Positions 8,009 through 16,981 of a stretch of 64,000 nucleotides of DNA are shown here, piece after piece. Numbering within the stretch: the first letter of the stretch is position 1; each line of letters opens with the position of its first letter. The position numbers and the translations under genes are program-made. Origin of the DNA: Thermoguttaceae bacterium. GTDB lineage: Bacteria; Planctomycetota; Planctomycetia; Pirellulales; Thermoguttaceae. The notes below the pieces were generated by a model. The model was not told the origin of the DNA. It saw only the letters and a list, made by a program, of their open reading frames with translations, and made no database searches. The DNA lies in contig JAQVHZ010000007.1 of NCBI GenBank assembly GCA_028695965.1, positions 1 to 64,000 on the forward strand. The letters run 5' to 3'.

Positions 8009-8221
8009 TTACTTCTTGCCCTTTTCTTCCGGAGCTTCCTTGACCTTCTTTTTCTTCTTCAAGACTACCTTGTAGACGCGAATTTTCGGAAGGTTAAAGG
8101 GGGAAGATTCTTCGGTCCAACGATCTTGGGACTGCAATCTTTCAATACGTTCGACTCTCGTCAATACATTACGCGATCGCGAAATGCCTTTTTTGATCTT
8201 TAAACTTTTATCAATGGTCAT
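8009..8221 (-). CDS. PVC-type small basic protein (probably ribosome-associated)
   Basis: A 70-residue, strongly basic protein beginning MTIDKSLKIKKGISRSRNVL and continuing VERIERLQ...RW and SPFNLPKIRV, with a Lys-rich tail. It matches, from memory of the family pattern, the short basic proteins found almost universally in Planctomycetes, Verrucomicrobia and Chlamydiae (described as TIGR04137). The track ORF starts at 8293, but the ATG at 8221 has GGAG nine bases upstream and gives the conserved N-terminus. It is a useful marker of the organism's lineage. Its exact role is unknown; association with ribosomes is suggested in the family description. A promoter about 170 nt upstream (8395-8422) implies a long leader. 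Confidence 0.88.
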   Translation of the reverse strand: MTIDKSLKIKKGISRSRNVLTRVERIERLQSQDRWTEESSPFNLPKIRVYKVVLKKKKKVKEAPEEKGKK

Positions 8222-8670
8222 TGGTACATTCTCCAAACGTTTTACGCGGCTGCTCGATCGCTCGAACTCGACCCGACGTCCAGTTTGCGACAAAACGACG
8301 GACGCAACGCGCCTGTCTTGGCGATCCGCCCGCGAAACATTCCTAACAACGCTTACGCATAGCGCAAGCGCATTATGGAACGCTTAGTCAGACAAGTATA
8401 CAAGGATGTTCCGATTTTACAAGGGGGCGCCGAGTTTTTCTTGAGTTGAATTTTAAAGTTGCCAGCAGACGGAGTCAAAGCTCTCGTTTAGCAGGTTTCG
8501 TTTTCTCTATCTGTTATCTTCTCGTCAAGCCTATTGCTTTTTGGCGCAAGAATCAGTCTTGCGCGCGGCTCAGGAAAAGAGTATTGTCAGGTTGAAGGGT
8601 TAGAGACAACGGCGCTTAGAATCGTCTCGTCTCTGGTGAAAACAGTTTTGATTAGAAGGATCGCTTCGCT
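8222..8670. other. Intergenic region between divergent small genes
   Basis: About 450 bases without a supported gene. It holds the minus-strand promoter at 8395-8422 and a perfect 8-bp hairpin, GCGCAAGA/TCTTGCGC (8544-8551 and 8557-8564), about 110 nt before the plus-strand gene at 8671. The hairpin has no T-run and could be an operator or a leader structure. Confidence 0.5.
8395..8422 (-). promoter_or_regulatory. Sigma-70-type promoter for the small basic protein
   Basis: Read on the minus strand: TTGTAA, a 16-base spacer, then TATACT. The start point would be near 8389, leaving a leader of about 168 nt before the ATG at 8221. Confidence 0.6.
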
Positions 8671-8973
8671 ATGAAAGTTCGACACGATATCGAAACGGGA
8701 TTGGCTTACGCTTGCAAAGTGTTAGCAGCACGAATGACTGAGTTGAAACGCGATCCCGAACTGGACGCAGCGCTTGCTTTGGCAGTTCTGGCGCTCTTGA
8801 AGTCGACTGAGATTACGACCGACGTTCGCAACGAGGAGGAACCGAGAATCATCAATTTCGAACGTGCAAAAGCCGAAATACTAGCGCGCCGCGCCCAAGG
8901 CGCCGTGACAGCGCAAAAGGAGCGTCGGCAAGAACCGAGCCGTCCGCGCTTGCGGGTCTTTTACGGAGAATGA
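8671..8973 (+). CDS. Hypothetical protein, 100 aa
   Basis: Not recognised. A 100-residue soluble protein with a helical, Ala/Leu-rich N-terminal half (residues 8-50, GLAYACKVLAARMTELKRDP) and a basic C-terminus rich in Arg, Glu and Gln. No Cys motif, signal or membrane segment is seen apart from a mildly hydrophobic LALAVLALLKST stretch. The ATG has GAAGGA 12 bases upstream, and a perfect 10-bp terminator follows 26 nt after the stop, so it looks like a complete single-gene unit. Its codon use resembles that of its neighbours. Confidence 0.65.
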   Translation: MKVRHDIETGLAYACKVLAARMTELKRDPELDAALALAVLALLKSTEITTDVRNEEEPRIINFERAKAEILARRAQGAVTAQKERRQEPSRPRLRVFYGE

Positions 8974-8999
8974 GTTTTGCAAACGAAAGCGAATCGTTG

Positions 9000-9035
9000 A
9001 CAGCCGGGAAGCCAATGGATCCCGGCTGTTTTCAT
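9000..9035 (+). terminator. Intrinsic terminator
   Basis: ACAGCCGGGA (9000-9009) pairs perfectly with TCCCGGCTGT (9020-9029), followed by TTTTCATTTG. It ends the 100-aa gene. Confidence 0.85.
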
Positions 9036-9085
9036 TTGTCGTGTAAACAATAAATGGAGAGGAATATATTTCTAACGAGATTGCA

Positions 9086-9265
9086 ATGTTTTTTGACCAA
9101 TGGACGAAAACAGTCGCGCCGAATGTTGAAGGTCTCAGCAGCAACGCATTCAATAGTCCCGCAGATCAGAACTTGCTTTCTGTTTCAAGGTTCAGCAAAA
9201 TTCTTGTTTTTAGTCGCTCTGGGGCGCCGCCTTTCAATAAAGCTGTTTTTGAACCTAACACTTAA
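9086..9265 (+). CDS. Possible small protein, 59 aa
   Basis: Below the cut-off of the ORF track. The frame ATG TTT TTT GAC CAA TGG at 9086 runs to TAA at 9265 and encodes a 59-residue peptide (MFFDQWTKTVAPNVEGLSSN at the start) with ordinary composition. No good ribosome-binding site is visible (GAG eight bases upstream only) and no family is recognised. It lies in an otherwise empty 325-base gap between a terminator and the end of the convergent glycosyltransferase gene. It may be a real small gene or chance. Confidence 0.3.
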   Translation: MFFDQWTKTVAPNVEGLSSNAFNSPADQNLLSVSRFSKILVFSRSGAPPFNKAVFEPNT

Positions 9266-9299
9266 GCCCTGATTTTGCGAGCGTTGCCGCTTTTTTAGA

Positions 9300-10277
9300 C
9301 TATTCGTCCGATTTTGGCGGCTTTCCGATTTCCGCCTTGATCGAATATTCTCTTCCTTTTCTATTCTGATAGGAAACAAGCAGTTCAGCAACGACCCCAA
9401 CGGAAAGCAGCTGGGCGCCAAGCAGCATGAGCGCGACGGAGTAGATGACGGCAGGTCTTCCGCTCAAATGATATTCCTCGAGCGCGAGGAACGGTATGCG
9501 CGCGAGAACCCAGTGCAGCGCCATCCAGGAGAGCGTAATGGCGCCGATAAAGAAAGAGGTAAGACCAAAGGTTCCGAGCAAGTGTTGAGGACGTTGTCCA
9601 TATCCGGTAACGAATTTGACAGAGAGCAGATCTAAAAAGCCTTTAATGAACCGGTTGAGTCCGTATTTCGACTTGCCAAATTTCCTTGGACGATGCTGGA
9701 CGACTTTTTCGCCAATTTTATATCCTCGCGCGGCCGCTAAAACGGGGATAAAGCGGTGCAATTCCCCGTAGAGCGTTATTTCGTCAAAGATTTCGCGCCG
9801 ATAACATTTCATCCCGCAGTTGTGGTCGTGCAGCTTGACGCCAGTCAGAGTACTGACTAACCAGTTAAAGACCCTGCTTGGCAAGACTTTGTGCCACGGA
9901 TCGTGCCGCTGCTTTTTCCAACCGCTGACGACGTCCAGTCCAGAGTCGAGCAGGCGAAGAAAATCTGGAATTTCGCGAGGGTCGTCTTGTAAGTCTGCAT
10001 CGAGAGTCATGACGATCAGTAAGGTCGCCGTTTTGAATCCGACGTCGAGCGCCGCCGCCTTACCAAAATTTCGTCGGAACCGGATGCCGCGAACGCGCGA
10101 GTCTTCTTTTGCCAGCGTTTCTATAATTGACCAGCTTGAGTCGCTCGACCCGTCGTCAACAAAGATTAATTCGATTTTCGCTTCTAACGACTTAGCAACA
10201 TCGTCAATTTCTTTGTAAAGCGCTTGAAGACTTTCTTCCTCGTTATACACCGGTATGACAAGTGAATATTCGACCAT
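9300..10277 (-). CDS. Glycosyltransferase family 2, DPM1/ArnC-like, membrane-anchored
   Basis: Predicted to transfer a sugar from a nucleotide donor to a polyprenyl phosphate or similar lipid at the cytoplasmic face. The GT-A fold is seen in SLVIPVYNEEESL at the N-terminus, IFVDDGSSDSSW at about residues 38-50, the DXD-type LDADLQDDP at about 92-100, and a CGMKCYRREIFDE acceptor segment. Two hydrophobic segments near residues 235-260 and 275-300 anchor the C-terminus, as in the GtrB/ArnC/DPM1 type. The ATG has GAGGA eight bases upstream. It is separated from glnS, upstream on the same strand, by a terminator, so it is probably its own unit. Donor and acceptor cannot be deduced. Confidence 0.9.
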   Translation of the reverse strand: MVEYSLVIPVYNEEESLQALYKEIDDVAKSLEAKIELIFVDDGSSDSSWSIIETLAKEDSRVRGIRFRRNFGKAAALDVGFKTATLLIVMTLDADLQDDPREIPDFLRLLDSGLDVVSGWKKQRHDPWHKVLPSRVFNWLVSTLTGVKLHDHNCGMKCYRREIFDEITLYGELHRFIPVLAAARGYKIGEKVVQHRPRKFGKSKYGLNRFIKGFLDLLSVKFVTGYGQRPQHLLGTFGLTSFFIGAITLSWMALHWVLARIPFLALEEYHLSGRPAVIYSVALMLLGAQLLSVGVVAELLVSYQNRKGREYSIKAEIGKPPKSDE

Positions 10278-10448
10278 TACGCGATTCCTCTATTTAGACT
10301 TGAGATTCGTAGGGTTCTGACGCCCCAGCGGGCTTCATGATATTGTAACACTGGCAAACGTCAATGACAACTCCGCTGAGTCTTTTGCCGTTTATCTGCT
10401 TGATTGCCAATATGAATTCTCCGGCAATTTGACGAAAAGAGCAGTTTG

Positions 10449-10503
10449 GATAAAAATAAAGACGCGCCAAAACCGTCCGGAGATTGGTTGGTTATGGCGC
10501 GTC
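10449..10503 (-). terminator. Intrinsic terminator after glnS
   Basis: Read on the minus strand, GACGCGCCATAACC pairs with GGTTTTGGCGCGTC and is followed by TTTATTTTTA. It separates glnS from the glycosyltransferase gene. Confidence 0.85.
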
Positions 10504-10529
10504 GTCATTATCTAATCCGCTCTCTCAAC

Positions 10530-12239
10530 TTACTTTTGCACAATTTTACTCCATGAATCGCGGAGAGATACGATGCGGTTGAAGACGATTTTTTCTGGCG
10601 TCGACGTTTTATCAAGCGCGAAATAGCCGATCCGTTCGAATTGGAAACGGTCGTCGATCGCAGCGTTGGCAAGAGCCGGCTCGGCTTTTGCATTTGGGAC
10701 GATTTTCAGCGAATCAGGATTGAGATAGTCTTTGAAATCGCCAGTATTTTGCGGATCGTCCGGATTCGGCACGCTGAAGAGACGGTCGTAGAGCCTGACT
10801 TCGACGTCAACAGCAGTCGGCTCGGCAACCCAGTGAATCGTGCCTTGAACTCTGCGTCCGTCGGCGCTTTGACCGCCTCGCGTTTCTGGGTCGTAATCGC
10901 AGTGGACCTCGACCACGTTTCCGTTTTCGTCTTTGACGCAGTTTTTGCAGGTAACGTAATATGCGTATCGGAGCCGAACTTCTTTGCCGGGGGCAAGTCG
11001 GAAATATTTCTTCGGCGCGTTTTCCATAAAGTCGTCTCGTTCGATATAGAGGACTTTGGAGAAGGGTACTTCACGGGTTCCATCCGCCTCGTTTTCCGGA
11101 TTATTAATGGCGGTGAGGAGCTCTTGTTGGTCTTCAGGATAGTTGTCGATGACGAGCTTGATCGGATCGAGAACAGCCATACGTCGCTGCGCTTTTTTGT
11201 TCAGGTCCTCGCGAACGCTGTTTTCGAGAACCGTAGCGTCAATGACGCTATTGTATTTAGCGACGCCGATGATTGAACAGAAGAGCCGAATGGCTTCGGG
11301 AGTGTATCCTCGGCGACGCAGGCCGGAAAGGGTCGGCATACGCGGATCGTCCCAACCGTCAACGTAATTGTTCTTCACAAGTTCGAGCAACTTCCGTTTA
11401 CTCATGACGGTGTATGTCAAGTTGAGGCGCGCGAATTCAATTTGTTGCGGTCGGTAAATGTCAAGTTCCTCGAGGAACCAGTCGTAGAGCGGTCGGTGAT
11501 GTTCGAATTCGAGCGTGCAGAGCGAGTGGGTGATTCCTTCGATGGAGTCTTCAAGACCATGCGCCCAGTCGTACATCGGATAGATGTTCCACTTGTCGCC
11601 TTGGCGATGGTGAGTCGCATGGACGATACGATACATGACCGGGTCGCGCATATTGAAGTTGGGAGACGCCATGTCGATCTTAGCGCGCAGCGTTTTCGTG
11701 CCGTCCGGGAATTCTCCGTCGCGCATACGTTGGAAAAGGTCGAGGTTTTCTTCGACGCTTCTATCTCTCCACGGGCTGTGAGTTCCTGGAACGGTTGGAG
11801 TACCGCGCGTTTCGCGAATTTCGTCGGCGCTCAGATCACAGACGTACGCCTTGCCTTTTTTAATCAGCTGGACGGCGTATTCGTACATTTGTTCAAAATA
11901 GTCTGAGGCGAAGAAGAGCCGGTCTTCCCAGTCGGCTCCTAGCCATTTGACGTCTTCTATAATCGATTCGACGTATTCAACTTCTTCTTTGGTGGGATTA
12001 GTGTCGTCAAAGCGAAGATTGAATTTTCCGCCGAACTCTTCCGCCATACTGTAGCTCAAGATAATCGCTTTAGCATGACCGATATGCAGATATCCGTTCG
12101 GTTCGGGGGGAAAGCGCGTGTGGACGCGATTGCCAAAACGGTCCGTCTTGTTGTCTTCTATGATGATCTGTTCAATGAAGTGAAGAGCGCGCGGCGCTTC
12201 AGAGGATTCGTTGGATTCAGATTTAGGTTCAGTGGACAT
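10530..12239 (-). CDS. glnS: Glutaminyl-tRNA synthetase
   Basis: Class I aminoacyl-tRNA synthetase that charges tRNA-Gln with glutamine. The catalytic domain has [17 protein letters not shown] (HIGH motif, about residues 42-58), [10 protein letters not shown], and VMSKRKL as the KMSKS loop near residue 278. A C-terminal anticodon-binding beta-barrel domain follows from about residue 345. At 569 residues it is close to the E. coli enzyme (554). Only the first 25 or so residues are poorly conserved and acidic. AGGAT lies about ten bases before the ATG. It may be co-transcribed with the methyltransferase-like gene 70 nt downstream of its promoter side; no terminator is seen between them. Confidence 0.97.
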   Translation of the reverse strand: MSTEPKSESNESSEAPRALHFIEQIIIEDNKTDRFGNRVHTRFPPEPNGYLHIGHAKAIILSYSMAEEFGGKFNLRFDDTNPTKEEVEYVESIIEDVKWLGADWEDRLFFASDYFEQMYEYAVQLIKKGKAYVCDLSADEIRETRGTPTVPGTHSPWRDRSVEENLDLFQRMRDGEFPDGTKTLRAKIDMASPNFNMRDPVMYRIVHATHHRQGDKWNIYPMYDWAHGLEDSIEGITHSLCTLEFEHHRPLYDWFLEELDIYRPQQIEFARLNLTYTVMSKRKLLELVKNNYVDGWDDPRMPTLSGLRRRGYTPEAIRLFCSIIGVAKYNSVIDATVLENSVREDLNKKAQRRMAVLDPIKLVIDNYPEDQQELLTAINNPENEADGTREVPFSKVLYIERDDFMENAPKKYFRLAPGKEVRLRYAYYVTCKNCVKDENGNVVEVHCDYDPETRGGQSADGRRVQGTIHWVAEPTAVDVEVRLYDRLFSVPNPDDPQNTGDFKDYLNPDSLKIVPNAKAEPALANAAIDDRFQFERIGYFALDKTSTPEKIVFNRIVSLRDSWSKIVQK

Positions 12240-12308
12240 TTAGTTTTTTTATCCTAAGTTCTTTTTTTCTATATTATGTTAACGGCGCAGAATAGCCGCC
12301 GGTTTGAT

Positions 12309-13193
12309 CTATCCGATAAGTTTGCGTAATTCGCGGATGAAATCAGGGTTAGTTCCGCAACATCCGCCGATGAATTTAGCGCCTTCGTCGATTAGTTTAA
12401 TCGCTTTTTCCGCAAAATCTTGGGGCGTTTGCGCGTATGTCGTAACTCCGTCGACCGTTTGAGGCAAGCCCGCGTTGCTCTTCATCCATAGCGGCAGTTG
12501 AGTGACGGCGCGCATTCGTTGACACAGGGGCGGAAAGCCTTCTATTCCCCGTCCGCAGTTCGAACCGACGGCATCCGCTCCCGCCGCTTCGACAACTTCG
12601 ATGAATTTTTCGGGCGTCGCGCCCATCATGGTGCGATCTTTGTTCTTTCCACTATCAAAAGTGGCGGTAACAGCGACGAACAAACCCTGGTCTTTAGCTG
12701 CTTTGACCGCTTGCGCGGCCTCTTGCGGGTCGCTGCTCGTTTCTACGGCGACGCCGTCGACGCCTCCTTCTTTGAGCGCGGCGATTTGTTCATAGTATGC
12801 GTCGTAAATTGCAGACTCTGGGACGTCGCCGAGAACCAACATGACGCCGGTTGGACCAAGGTCGCCAAAGACGAAGACTTCGTGGTCAGTCGTTTCGTCG
12901 GCGACTTCGCGCGCAATTTGCGCCGCGCGGAAATTGATTTCGGCGAGTTTGTCCGCTTCTCCATGTTTTTCCAAAACAAAGCGCGTTGATCCAAACGTGT
13001 TGGTTAGGACGACGTCGGATCCTGCGTCCACATAGGACTTAATTACCGCCTTGACGATCGCCGGATCAGTGAGGTTCAGCAGGTCCGGATGCGTTCCCGC
13101 CGGGACGCCGCGAGATTGGAATTCTGTACCCATGCCGCCGTCAAGCAGTACGGCGCGTTTGTTTAGTAAGGATTCCAAATTTGCCTTTGACAT
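12309..13193 (-). CDS. Homocysteine S-methyltransferase family protein
   Basis: Zinc-dependent TIM-barrel methyltransferase that makes methionine or a related thioether from homocysteine; the methyl donor cannot be told from sequence. Signatures: VLLDGGMGTEFQSRG at the N-terminus, VVLTNTFGSTR, the first zinc Cys in VGSNCGRG, and the Cys pair in GGCCGTNP near the C-terminus. With 294 residues it is a stand-alone domain like MmuM or the N-terminal part of MetH, with no cobalamin domain. The track start at 13307 adds an unlikely 38-residue leader. The ATG at 13193 (MSKANLESLL) has AAGGAA about seven bases upstream and fits the family. Confidence 0.9.
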   Translation of the reverse strand: MSKANLESLLNKRAVLLDGGMGTEFQSRGVPAGTHPDLLNLTDPAIVKAVIKSYVDAGSDVVLTNTFGSTRFVLEKHGEADKLAEINFRAAQIAREVADETTDHEVFVFGDLGPTGVMLVLGDVPESAIYDAYYEQIAALKEGGVDGVAVETSSDPQEAAQAVKAAKDQGLFVAVTATFDSGKNKDRTMMGATPEKFIEVVEAAGADAVGSNCGRGIEGFPPLCQRMRAVTQLPLWMKSNAGLPQTVDGVTTYAQTPQDFAEKAIKLIDEGAKFIGGCCGTNPDFIRELRKLIG

Positions 13194-13389
13194 GAGCTTC
13201 CTTTCAAGGAGCGTTGTATTTTGATTGGTGAGTATTAGGGAATTATAGGGAATTAGCAAAGGACGGGCGCCGCCGCGCTCGAGTTGCGCTAAAAACGATC
13301 CGTCCATGCTGGAACAGCAACTCGGGACGGGCGCCTGCGCCCGAGCCTTACGCGCAACCGAATAGTACCGCTATTATAACGGATTATCA

Positions 13390-13427
13390 AGAAAACAAAG
13401 AGGGGACTCCTTTCTCAAGAAGTCCCC
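13390..13427 (-). terminator. Intrinsic terminator after the lipoprotein gene
   Basis: Minus-strand reading: GGGGACT pairs with AGTCCCC around a 12-base loop, followed by TCTTTGTTTTC. It lies about 50 nt past the stop at 13481. Confidence 0.75.
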
Positions 13428-13480
13428 AGCCACGTTTGGTCGTCACGCAAACGTTTCGAGGTTTACCGGCTCGTCAACGA

Positions 13481-14422
13481 TTAGTAGAGAGCCGTGCTTC
13501 CAGGAGCGAAACTGCCGGTCGAAGTCGTTTGCGGTTCGTAAATGACGCCTGAATAAGGATCGGAGTCAGCAGGATAAGAGGGCGGAGCCGCCATATTTCC
13601 GGCAGGAGACGGAGTCGGATCGTAGCTCATTGCGACCGATTCTACACGATTATCGGGCGCAGCGTTAAAATCACTAGCTGGAAAAGGATGGGAAACGACA
13701 GGAAAATCGGAGCTTTGTTCGGACATAATTTGTGCGGAAGACCCTGGCGCAAATGATCGAGCAGTTGGGAAGGCAGCGCTTTGAGTTGCAGAGGCTTGTG
13801 CAATAGGGAAGTCGGCGCTTTGAGTTGCAGACGTTTGTGCAATAGGGGAGTTAGTTTGCGGCGCAGGGAACGCATTAGCGGCAACAGTCGCGTTGGACGC
13901 CGCGTAGGGATCCATATAGGGATCGGCGGCAGGTTGAGCCGTCGCGCTTGTCCGCGCGCCGTCAAAAGTTGCGTAGGTTTGCGGTTCGACGTTCATAGGC
14001 GCGGCGTTTGTTTGCATGGGAGCGTTGGCGGACGCGGCGCTCATTAGCGGGTCGTTTGCGGCAAAAGTTGTTTGCGAGACGTCTTCTATGCTCGCGGGCT
14101 CGCTATGGACCGGATTGGCGGCGAAGCTCGTTTCGACCTTCGGTTCAACTTGACTCGGCGTTTCTTCCGCTTCGTATTTTCCTCTTTGAACGATTGAATC
14201 AGACTCTTTGACACGGTCTTCCGAATCGCTCATTGTGTAGTTCTCTGGCGGCGGGGTCAAATCGTCCAGTTCGTCTAATTCGCTGGGCAGATTTGCTGAT
14301 TCGGCTTTCGGCGCTTTGGAAAAAGGGTTGCGCATCTTGAAGCCGGATTGACAACCGACTGTTCCCACAACGAGAACTAGCGCAGCAAATAAAATGAGCG
14401 GCCTTTTAAACGACGATTTCAT
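13481..14422 (-). CDS. Putative lipoprotein with Ala/Gln/Ser-Pro repeats
   Basis: Predicted exported lipoprotein of unknown function. The first 23 residues are a type II signal with lipobox VGTVGC; the mature part starts CQSGFKMRNPFS. The rest is low-complexity, rich in Ala, Pro, Ser, Thr and Gln, with no recognised fold. A 13-residue repeat (FPIAQASATQSA type) appears twice and corresponds to a 39-bp DNA repeat. The C-terminus (SFAPGSTALY) echoes an internal SFAPGSSAQ. The ATG at 14422, with GGAAGAG upstream, replaces the track start at 14542, which would put 40 unlikely residues before the signal. Transcribed alone, with its own terminator. Confidence 0.8.
   Translation of the reverse strand: MKSSFKRPLILFAALVLVVGTVGCQSGFKMRNPFSKAPKAESANLPSELDELDDLTPPPENYTMSDSEDRVKESDSIVQRGKYEAEETPSQVEPKVETSFAANPVHSEPASIEDVSQTTFAANDPLMSAASANAPMQTNAAPMNVEPQTYATFDGARTSATAQPAADPYMDPYAASNATVAANAFPAPQTNSPIAQTSATQSADFPIAQASATQSAAFPTARSFAPGSSAQIMSEQSSDFPVVSHPFPASDFNAAPDNRVESVAMSYDPTPSPAGNMAAPPSYPADSDPYSGVIYEPQTTSTGSFAPGSTALY
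13776..13853. repeat. 39-bp direct repeat, two copies, inside the lipoprotein gene
   Basis: Units beginning GCGCTTTGAGTTGCAGA at 13776 and 13815 differ at only a few positions. They encode 13-residue repeats in the lipoprotein. Confidence 0.8.
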
Positions 14423-14852
14423 CGTTATCTCTTCCTTTGACTTCCCTGTCTTCGAAATTTGACAAATCTTCATGGCGTTAGCCGAAAGCGATTTGTCTCC
14501 AAATAAACCTCGTATCACGCATTTGCCCTTATATCTTTTCAAGAGCGCTACGTATTTCTTTTATCGGAACCTTAGCTAAAAACTAAAGGATAAAAAGTCT
14601 GGTTAGACAAGATTTTCTGTTTTTTCCGAAATTGCCACGTGGTTTGTTTTTTGATATTAATGTAATTTTTCTTTTGACTCAAGGTCGAAGAAGAGAAAAT
14701 AATCGAGATTGACGAGATTTCTGATTATAGCAATAATATCTAATGTATCGGCTGTTAGGCGTCGATATTGATAATTGGTCTTTGTCGATTTTTAGCGAAG
14801 GCGCTTTTTATAGGAATTTCATTAGAGAAATTGAAACAAATAGGGCGTAGAT
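14423..14852. other. Divergent intergenic region between the lipoprotein gene and mlaE
   Basis: About 430 AT-rich bases without a supported gene. It must carry the promoters for the minus-strand lipoprotein and the plus-strand mla operon. One plausible plus-strand promoter is listed separately; another, TTGACT-18-AATAAT, starts near 14674. Confidence 0.5.
14709..14737 (+). promoter_or_regulatory. Candidate promoter of the mla operon
   Basis: TTGACG (14709-14714), 17-base spacer, AATAAT (14732-14737). It lies about 115 nt before the mlaE ATG in an AT-rich region. Confidence 0.4.
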
Positions 14853-15722
14853 ATGGGTAAGAGCAGATCACTTCGGCGCATAGAAGACACGACGATGTGG
14901 GAACGCTTCACCGGAAGCGTTTCAAAAATCGGCCATTCGATATCGAGCCGCATCGCTTTTGCCGGCAACCTTGCAGTGTTCTCGCTCTCGACTATTTTCT
15001 GGCTTATAGCTAAAGGGCCGCGTCGGGAAACGTTGACGTCGTGTTTTTATAATATTGGCGTTTTGAGCATTCCAGTCGTGATGTTGACGGGTACGTTTAT
15101 TGGCATGGTTCTTGCGGTTCAGACTTATCCGCCATTTAAGGCGGTTGGTTTGGAAACGCACATCGGCGCGGCAATTAATCTTTCTCTTGTGAAAGAACTT
15201 GGGCCCGTCCTTGCTGCGACGATGCTTGCCGGACGGGTCGGCAGCTCGATCGCTGCGGAGTTAGGCACAATGCGCGTTACCGAACAGATTGACGCCCTGG
15301 CGAGCATGGGGGTCAATCCGATTCACTACCTTGTTGTTCCTCGTTTTCTCTCGTGCTTGATTTTGATTCCTGGCTTGACTCTTTTTGCGGACTTACTTGG
15401 AGTAGTTGGCGGCGCGTTTTATAGCATTAAATTGCTGAATGTCGACTGGAGCTACTACTGGGAATGGTCTCGTTACGCGGTGACGATGTACGATATCTTT
15501 GCGGGTATGTTCAAGACGGTCTTCTTCGGAGCTGCAATCGCATTGATTTGTTGTCACCAAGGTTTTCATTGCGGCGCTGGCGCAGAAGGAGTAGGCAAGG
15601 CGGCGACGAGCTCTTTTGTCATTTCCTTCGTTTCGATTTTGTTCCTCGACTTACTCCTTGGCATTTTCCTCGATCACTTCCAAGTCGTGCTGACGGGCGC
15701 TCGTTCAGGCGGGGTTGTTTAG
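14853..15722 (+). CDS. mlaE: ABC transporter permease, MlaE family
   Basis: Inner-membrane permease of a lipid transport system that moves phospholipids or similar lipids between the membranes. About 289 residues with five to six hydrophobic segments; the family-defining parts are GTFIGMVLAVQTY, KELGPVLAATMLAGRVGSS, AAELGTMRVTEQIDAL and VVPRFLSCLIL. It is the first gene of mlaE-mlaF-mlaD, on one strand with gaps of 100 and 208 nt. Other Mla parts (MlaA, B, C) are not in the window. No good Shine-Dalgarno precedes the ATG; a second ATG 14 codons in is an alternative. Confidence 0.93.
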   Translation: MGKSRSLRRIEDTTMWERFTGSVSKIGHSISSRIAFAGNLAVFSLSTIFWLIAKGPRRETLTSCFYNIGVLSIPVVMLTGTFIGMVLAVQTYPPFKAVGLETHIGAAINLSLVKELGPVLAATMLAGRVGSSIAAELGTMRVTEQIDALASMGVNPIHYLVVPRFLSCLILIPGLTLFADLLGVVGGAFYSIKLLNVDWSYYWEWSRYAVTMYDIFAGMFKTVFFGAAIALICCHQGFHCGAGAEGVGKAATSSFVISFVSILFLDLLLGIFLDHFQVVLTGARSGGVV

Positions 15723-15822
15723 TTATTAGAGACGAGTTGTCCGGGATATTTGTGCAGTTATCTTTTGTCGGCTATGCCTCTTTACCTATTCAGAACTTTA
15801 ATAACTTTTTGAGAAGTCAAGA

Positions 15823-16773
15823 ATGACGACGTCTAAACCAGACAAAGCGCCTCAGTTGGAAACGAGACCTTATCCTTTTCCAAAGTTTGAAGGCCGAGAA
15901 CCTGTTCAAGGCGATTCAGACACGCGCCATATTGAAGGAAGCGTGTTTGTCGACAAAGGCGGGACAAAGAAGGTTTTGCGCCGACGTTCTCCTCTTCTTC
16001 GGCTTGATAATCTGAGCGTTATTTTTAACGACAACCAAGTTCTTCGCGATATCAATTTGAAGATTCGCCGCGGCGAAACGATCGCGGTTATTGGAGAAAG
16101 CGGCTGCGGCAAGACGGTCTTGTTGAAAAACATGATCGGTTTGATTGCTCCGGCAACCGGCCGCGTTTTGTTCAACGGCCGTGATCTTTTCACTCTTTCC
16201 GATAAAGAGCTGACAGAGACGCGATCCCATTACGGGTTCGTTTTTCAGATGGCCGCATTGTTCGATAGTATGACAATATCCGAAAACGTCGCTTTTCCGC
16301 TTAGTCAGCATCGCAGAACGATGAAACGTTCGGAAATAACTGCGCGCGTCGAATATTTGCTCGAAGAAGTCGGTTTGAATCCTCAAATTGTTTGGGATAA
16401 AACTCCTGCCGAAATATCAGGCGGTATGCGTAAGCGCGTTGGGTTCGCGCGCGCGTTGGCAATGGAGCCCGACTTAATGTTGTATGACGAACCGACGACC
16501 GGTCTCGATCCAATCATGAGCGACGTCATTAACGAGCTAATGATCAACGCGCGCGACAATCGTCGTGTTGCCGGCGTTCTCGTAACGCACGATATAAAAT
16601 CTGCGATCAAAGTAGCAAACCGGATCGTTATGCTTTATCCCCATTCTCGGCTGGCTCCTGACGAACCGCAAATAATTTTTGACGGAACGCCTGAGGAGAT
16701 TATTCAGTCGACTGATCCACGCGTTGCGCAATTCATCCGCGGGGAAGCGCGCGACCGTTTTCGCGAGGCGTAA
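15823..16773 (+). CDS. mlaF: ABC transporter ATP-binding protein, MlaF family
   Basis: ATPase that powers the MlaE permease. After a variable 55-residue N-terminus the nucleotide-binding domain shows Walker A (GESGCGKT, about residues 91-98), Q-loop (GFVFQMAALFDSMT), the signature ISGGMRKRVGFARAL, Walker B with catalytic Glu (LMLYDEPTTGLDP) and the switch His (VLVTHD). ISGGMRKR, instead of the usual LSGGQ, is typical of the MlaF/Ttg2A/Mkl group. The gene follows mlaE by 100 nt without a terminator. The protein is longer than E. coli MlaF (269) mainly because of the N-terminal extension. Confidence 0.95.
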   Translation: MTTSKPDKAPQLETRPYPFPKFEGREPVQGDSDTRHIEGSVFVDKGGTKKVLRRRSPLLRLDNLSVIFNDNQVLRDINLKIRRGETIAVIGESGCGKTVLLKNMIGLIAPATGRVLFNGRDLFTLSDKELTETRSHYGFVFQMAALFDSMTISENVAFPLSQHRRTMKRSEITARVEYLLEEVGLNPQIVWDKTPAEISGGMRKRVGFARALAMEPDLMLYDEPTTGLDPIMSDVINELMINARDNRRVAGVLVTHDIKSAIKVANRIVMLYPHSRLAPDEPQIIFDGTPEEIIQSTDPRVAQFIRGEARDRFREA

Positions 16774-16862
16774 AGGCGATATATTCCAAATAATCATTAA
16801 AGTTCTTGTGATTCATAAAATTTCTTTAATCGGTTTGTCTTCTATAGCCGATATAGCTAATT

Positions 16863-16894
16863 AAGCCTAGCGCCATTATAGGATGGTTAGGCTT
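16863..16894 (+). other. Hairpin between mlaF and mlaD
   Basis: AAGCCTA pairs with TAGGCTT around an 18-base loop in the 208-nt gap. No T-run follows, so it is more likely an RNA-processing or leader structure than a terminator. Confidence 0.4.
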
Positions 16895-16981
16895 GCGTCG
16901 AGAGTCAACCATTTGGCTTTTCTAAATTGTTGAACCTTGAAGCGCTAGACCTTTTCTTTTCGTACTTGTTGGAGATTAGCT

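Noticed and set aside
13255-13360. Repeated GGACGGGCGCC with inverted CGAGTTGC/GCAACTCG as a mobile-element end or attachment site
   Set aside because: The copies are short, there is no transposase or integrase, and the surrounding sequence is simply GC-rich.
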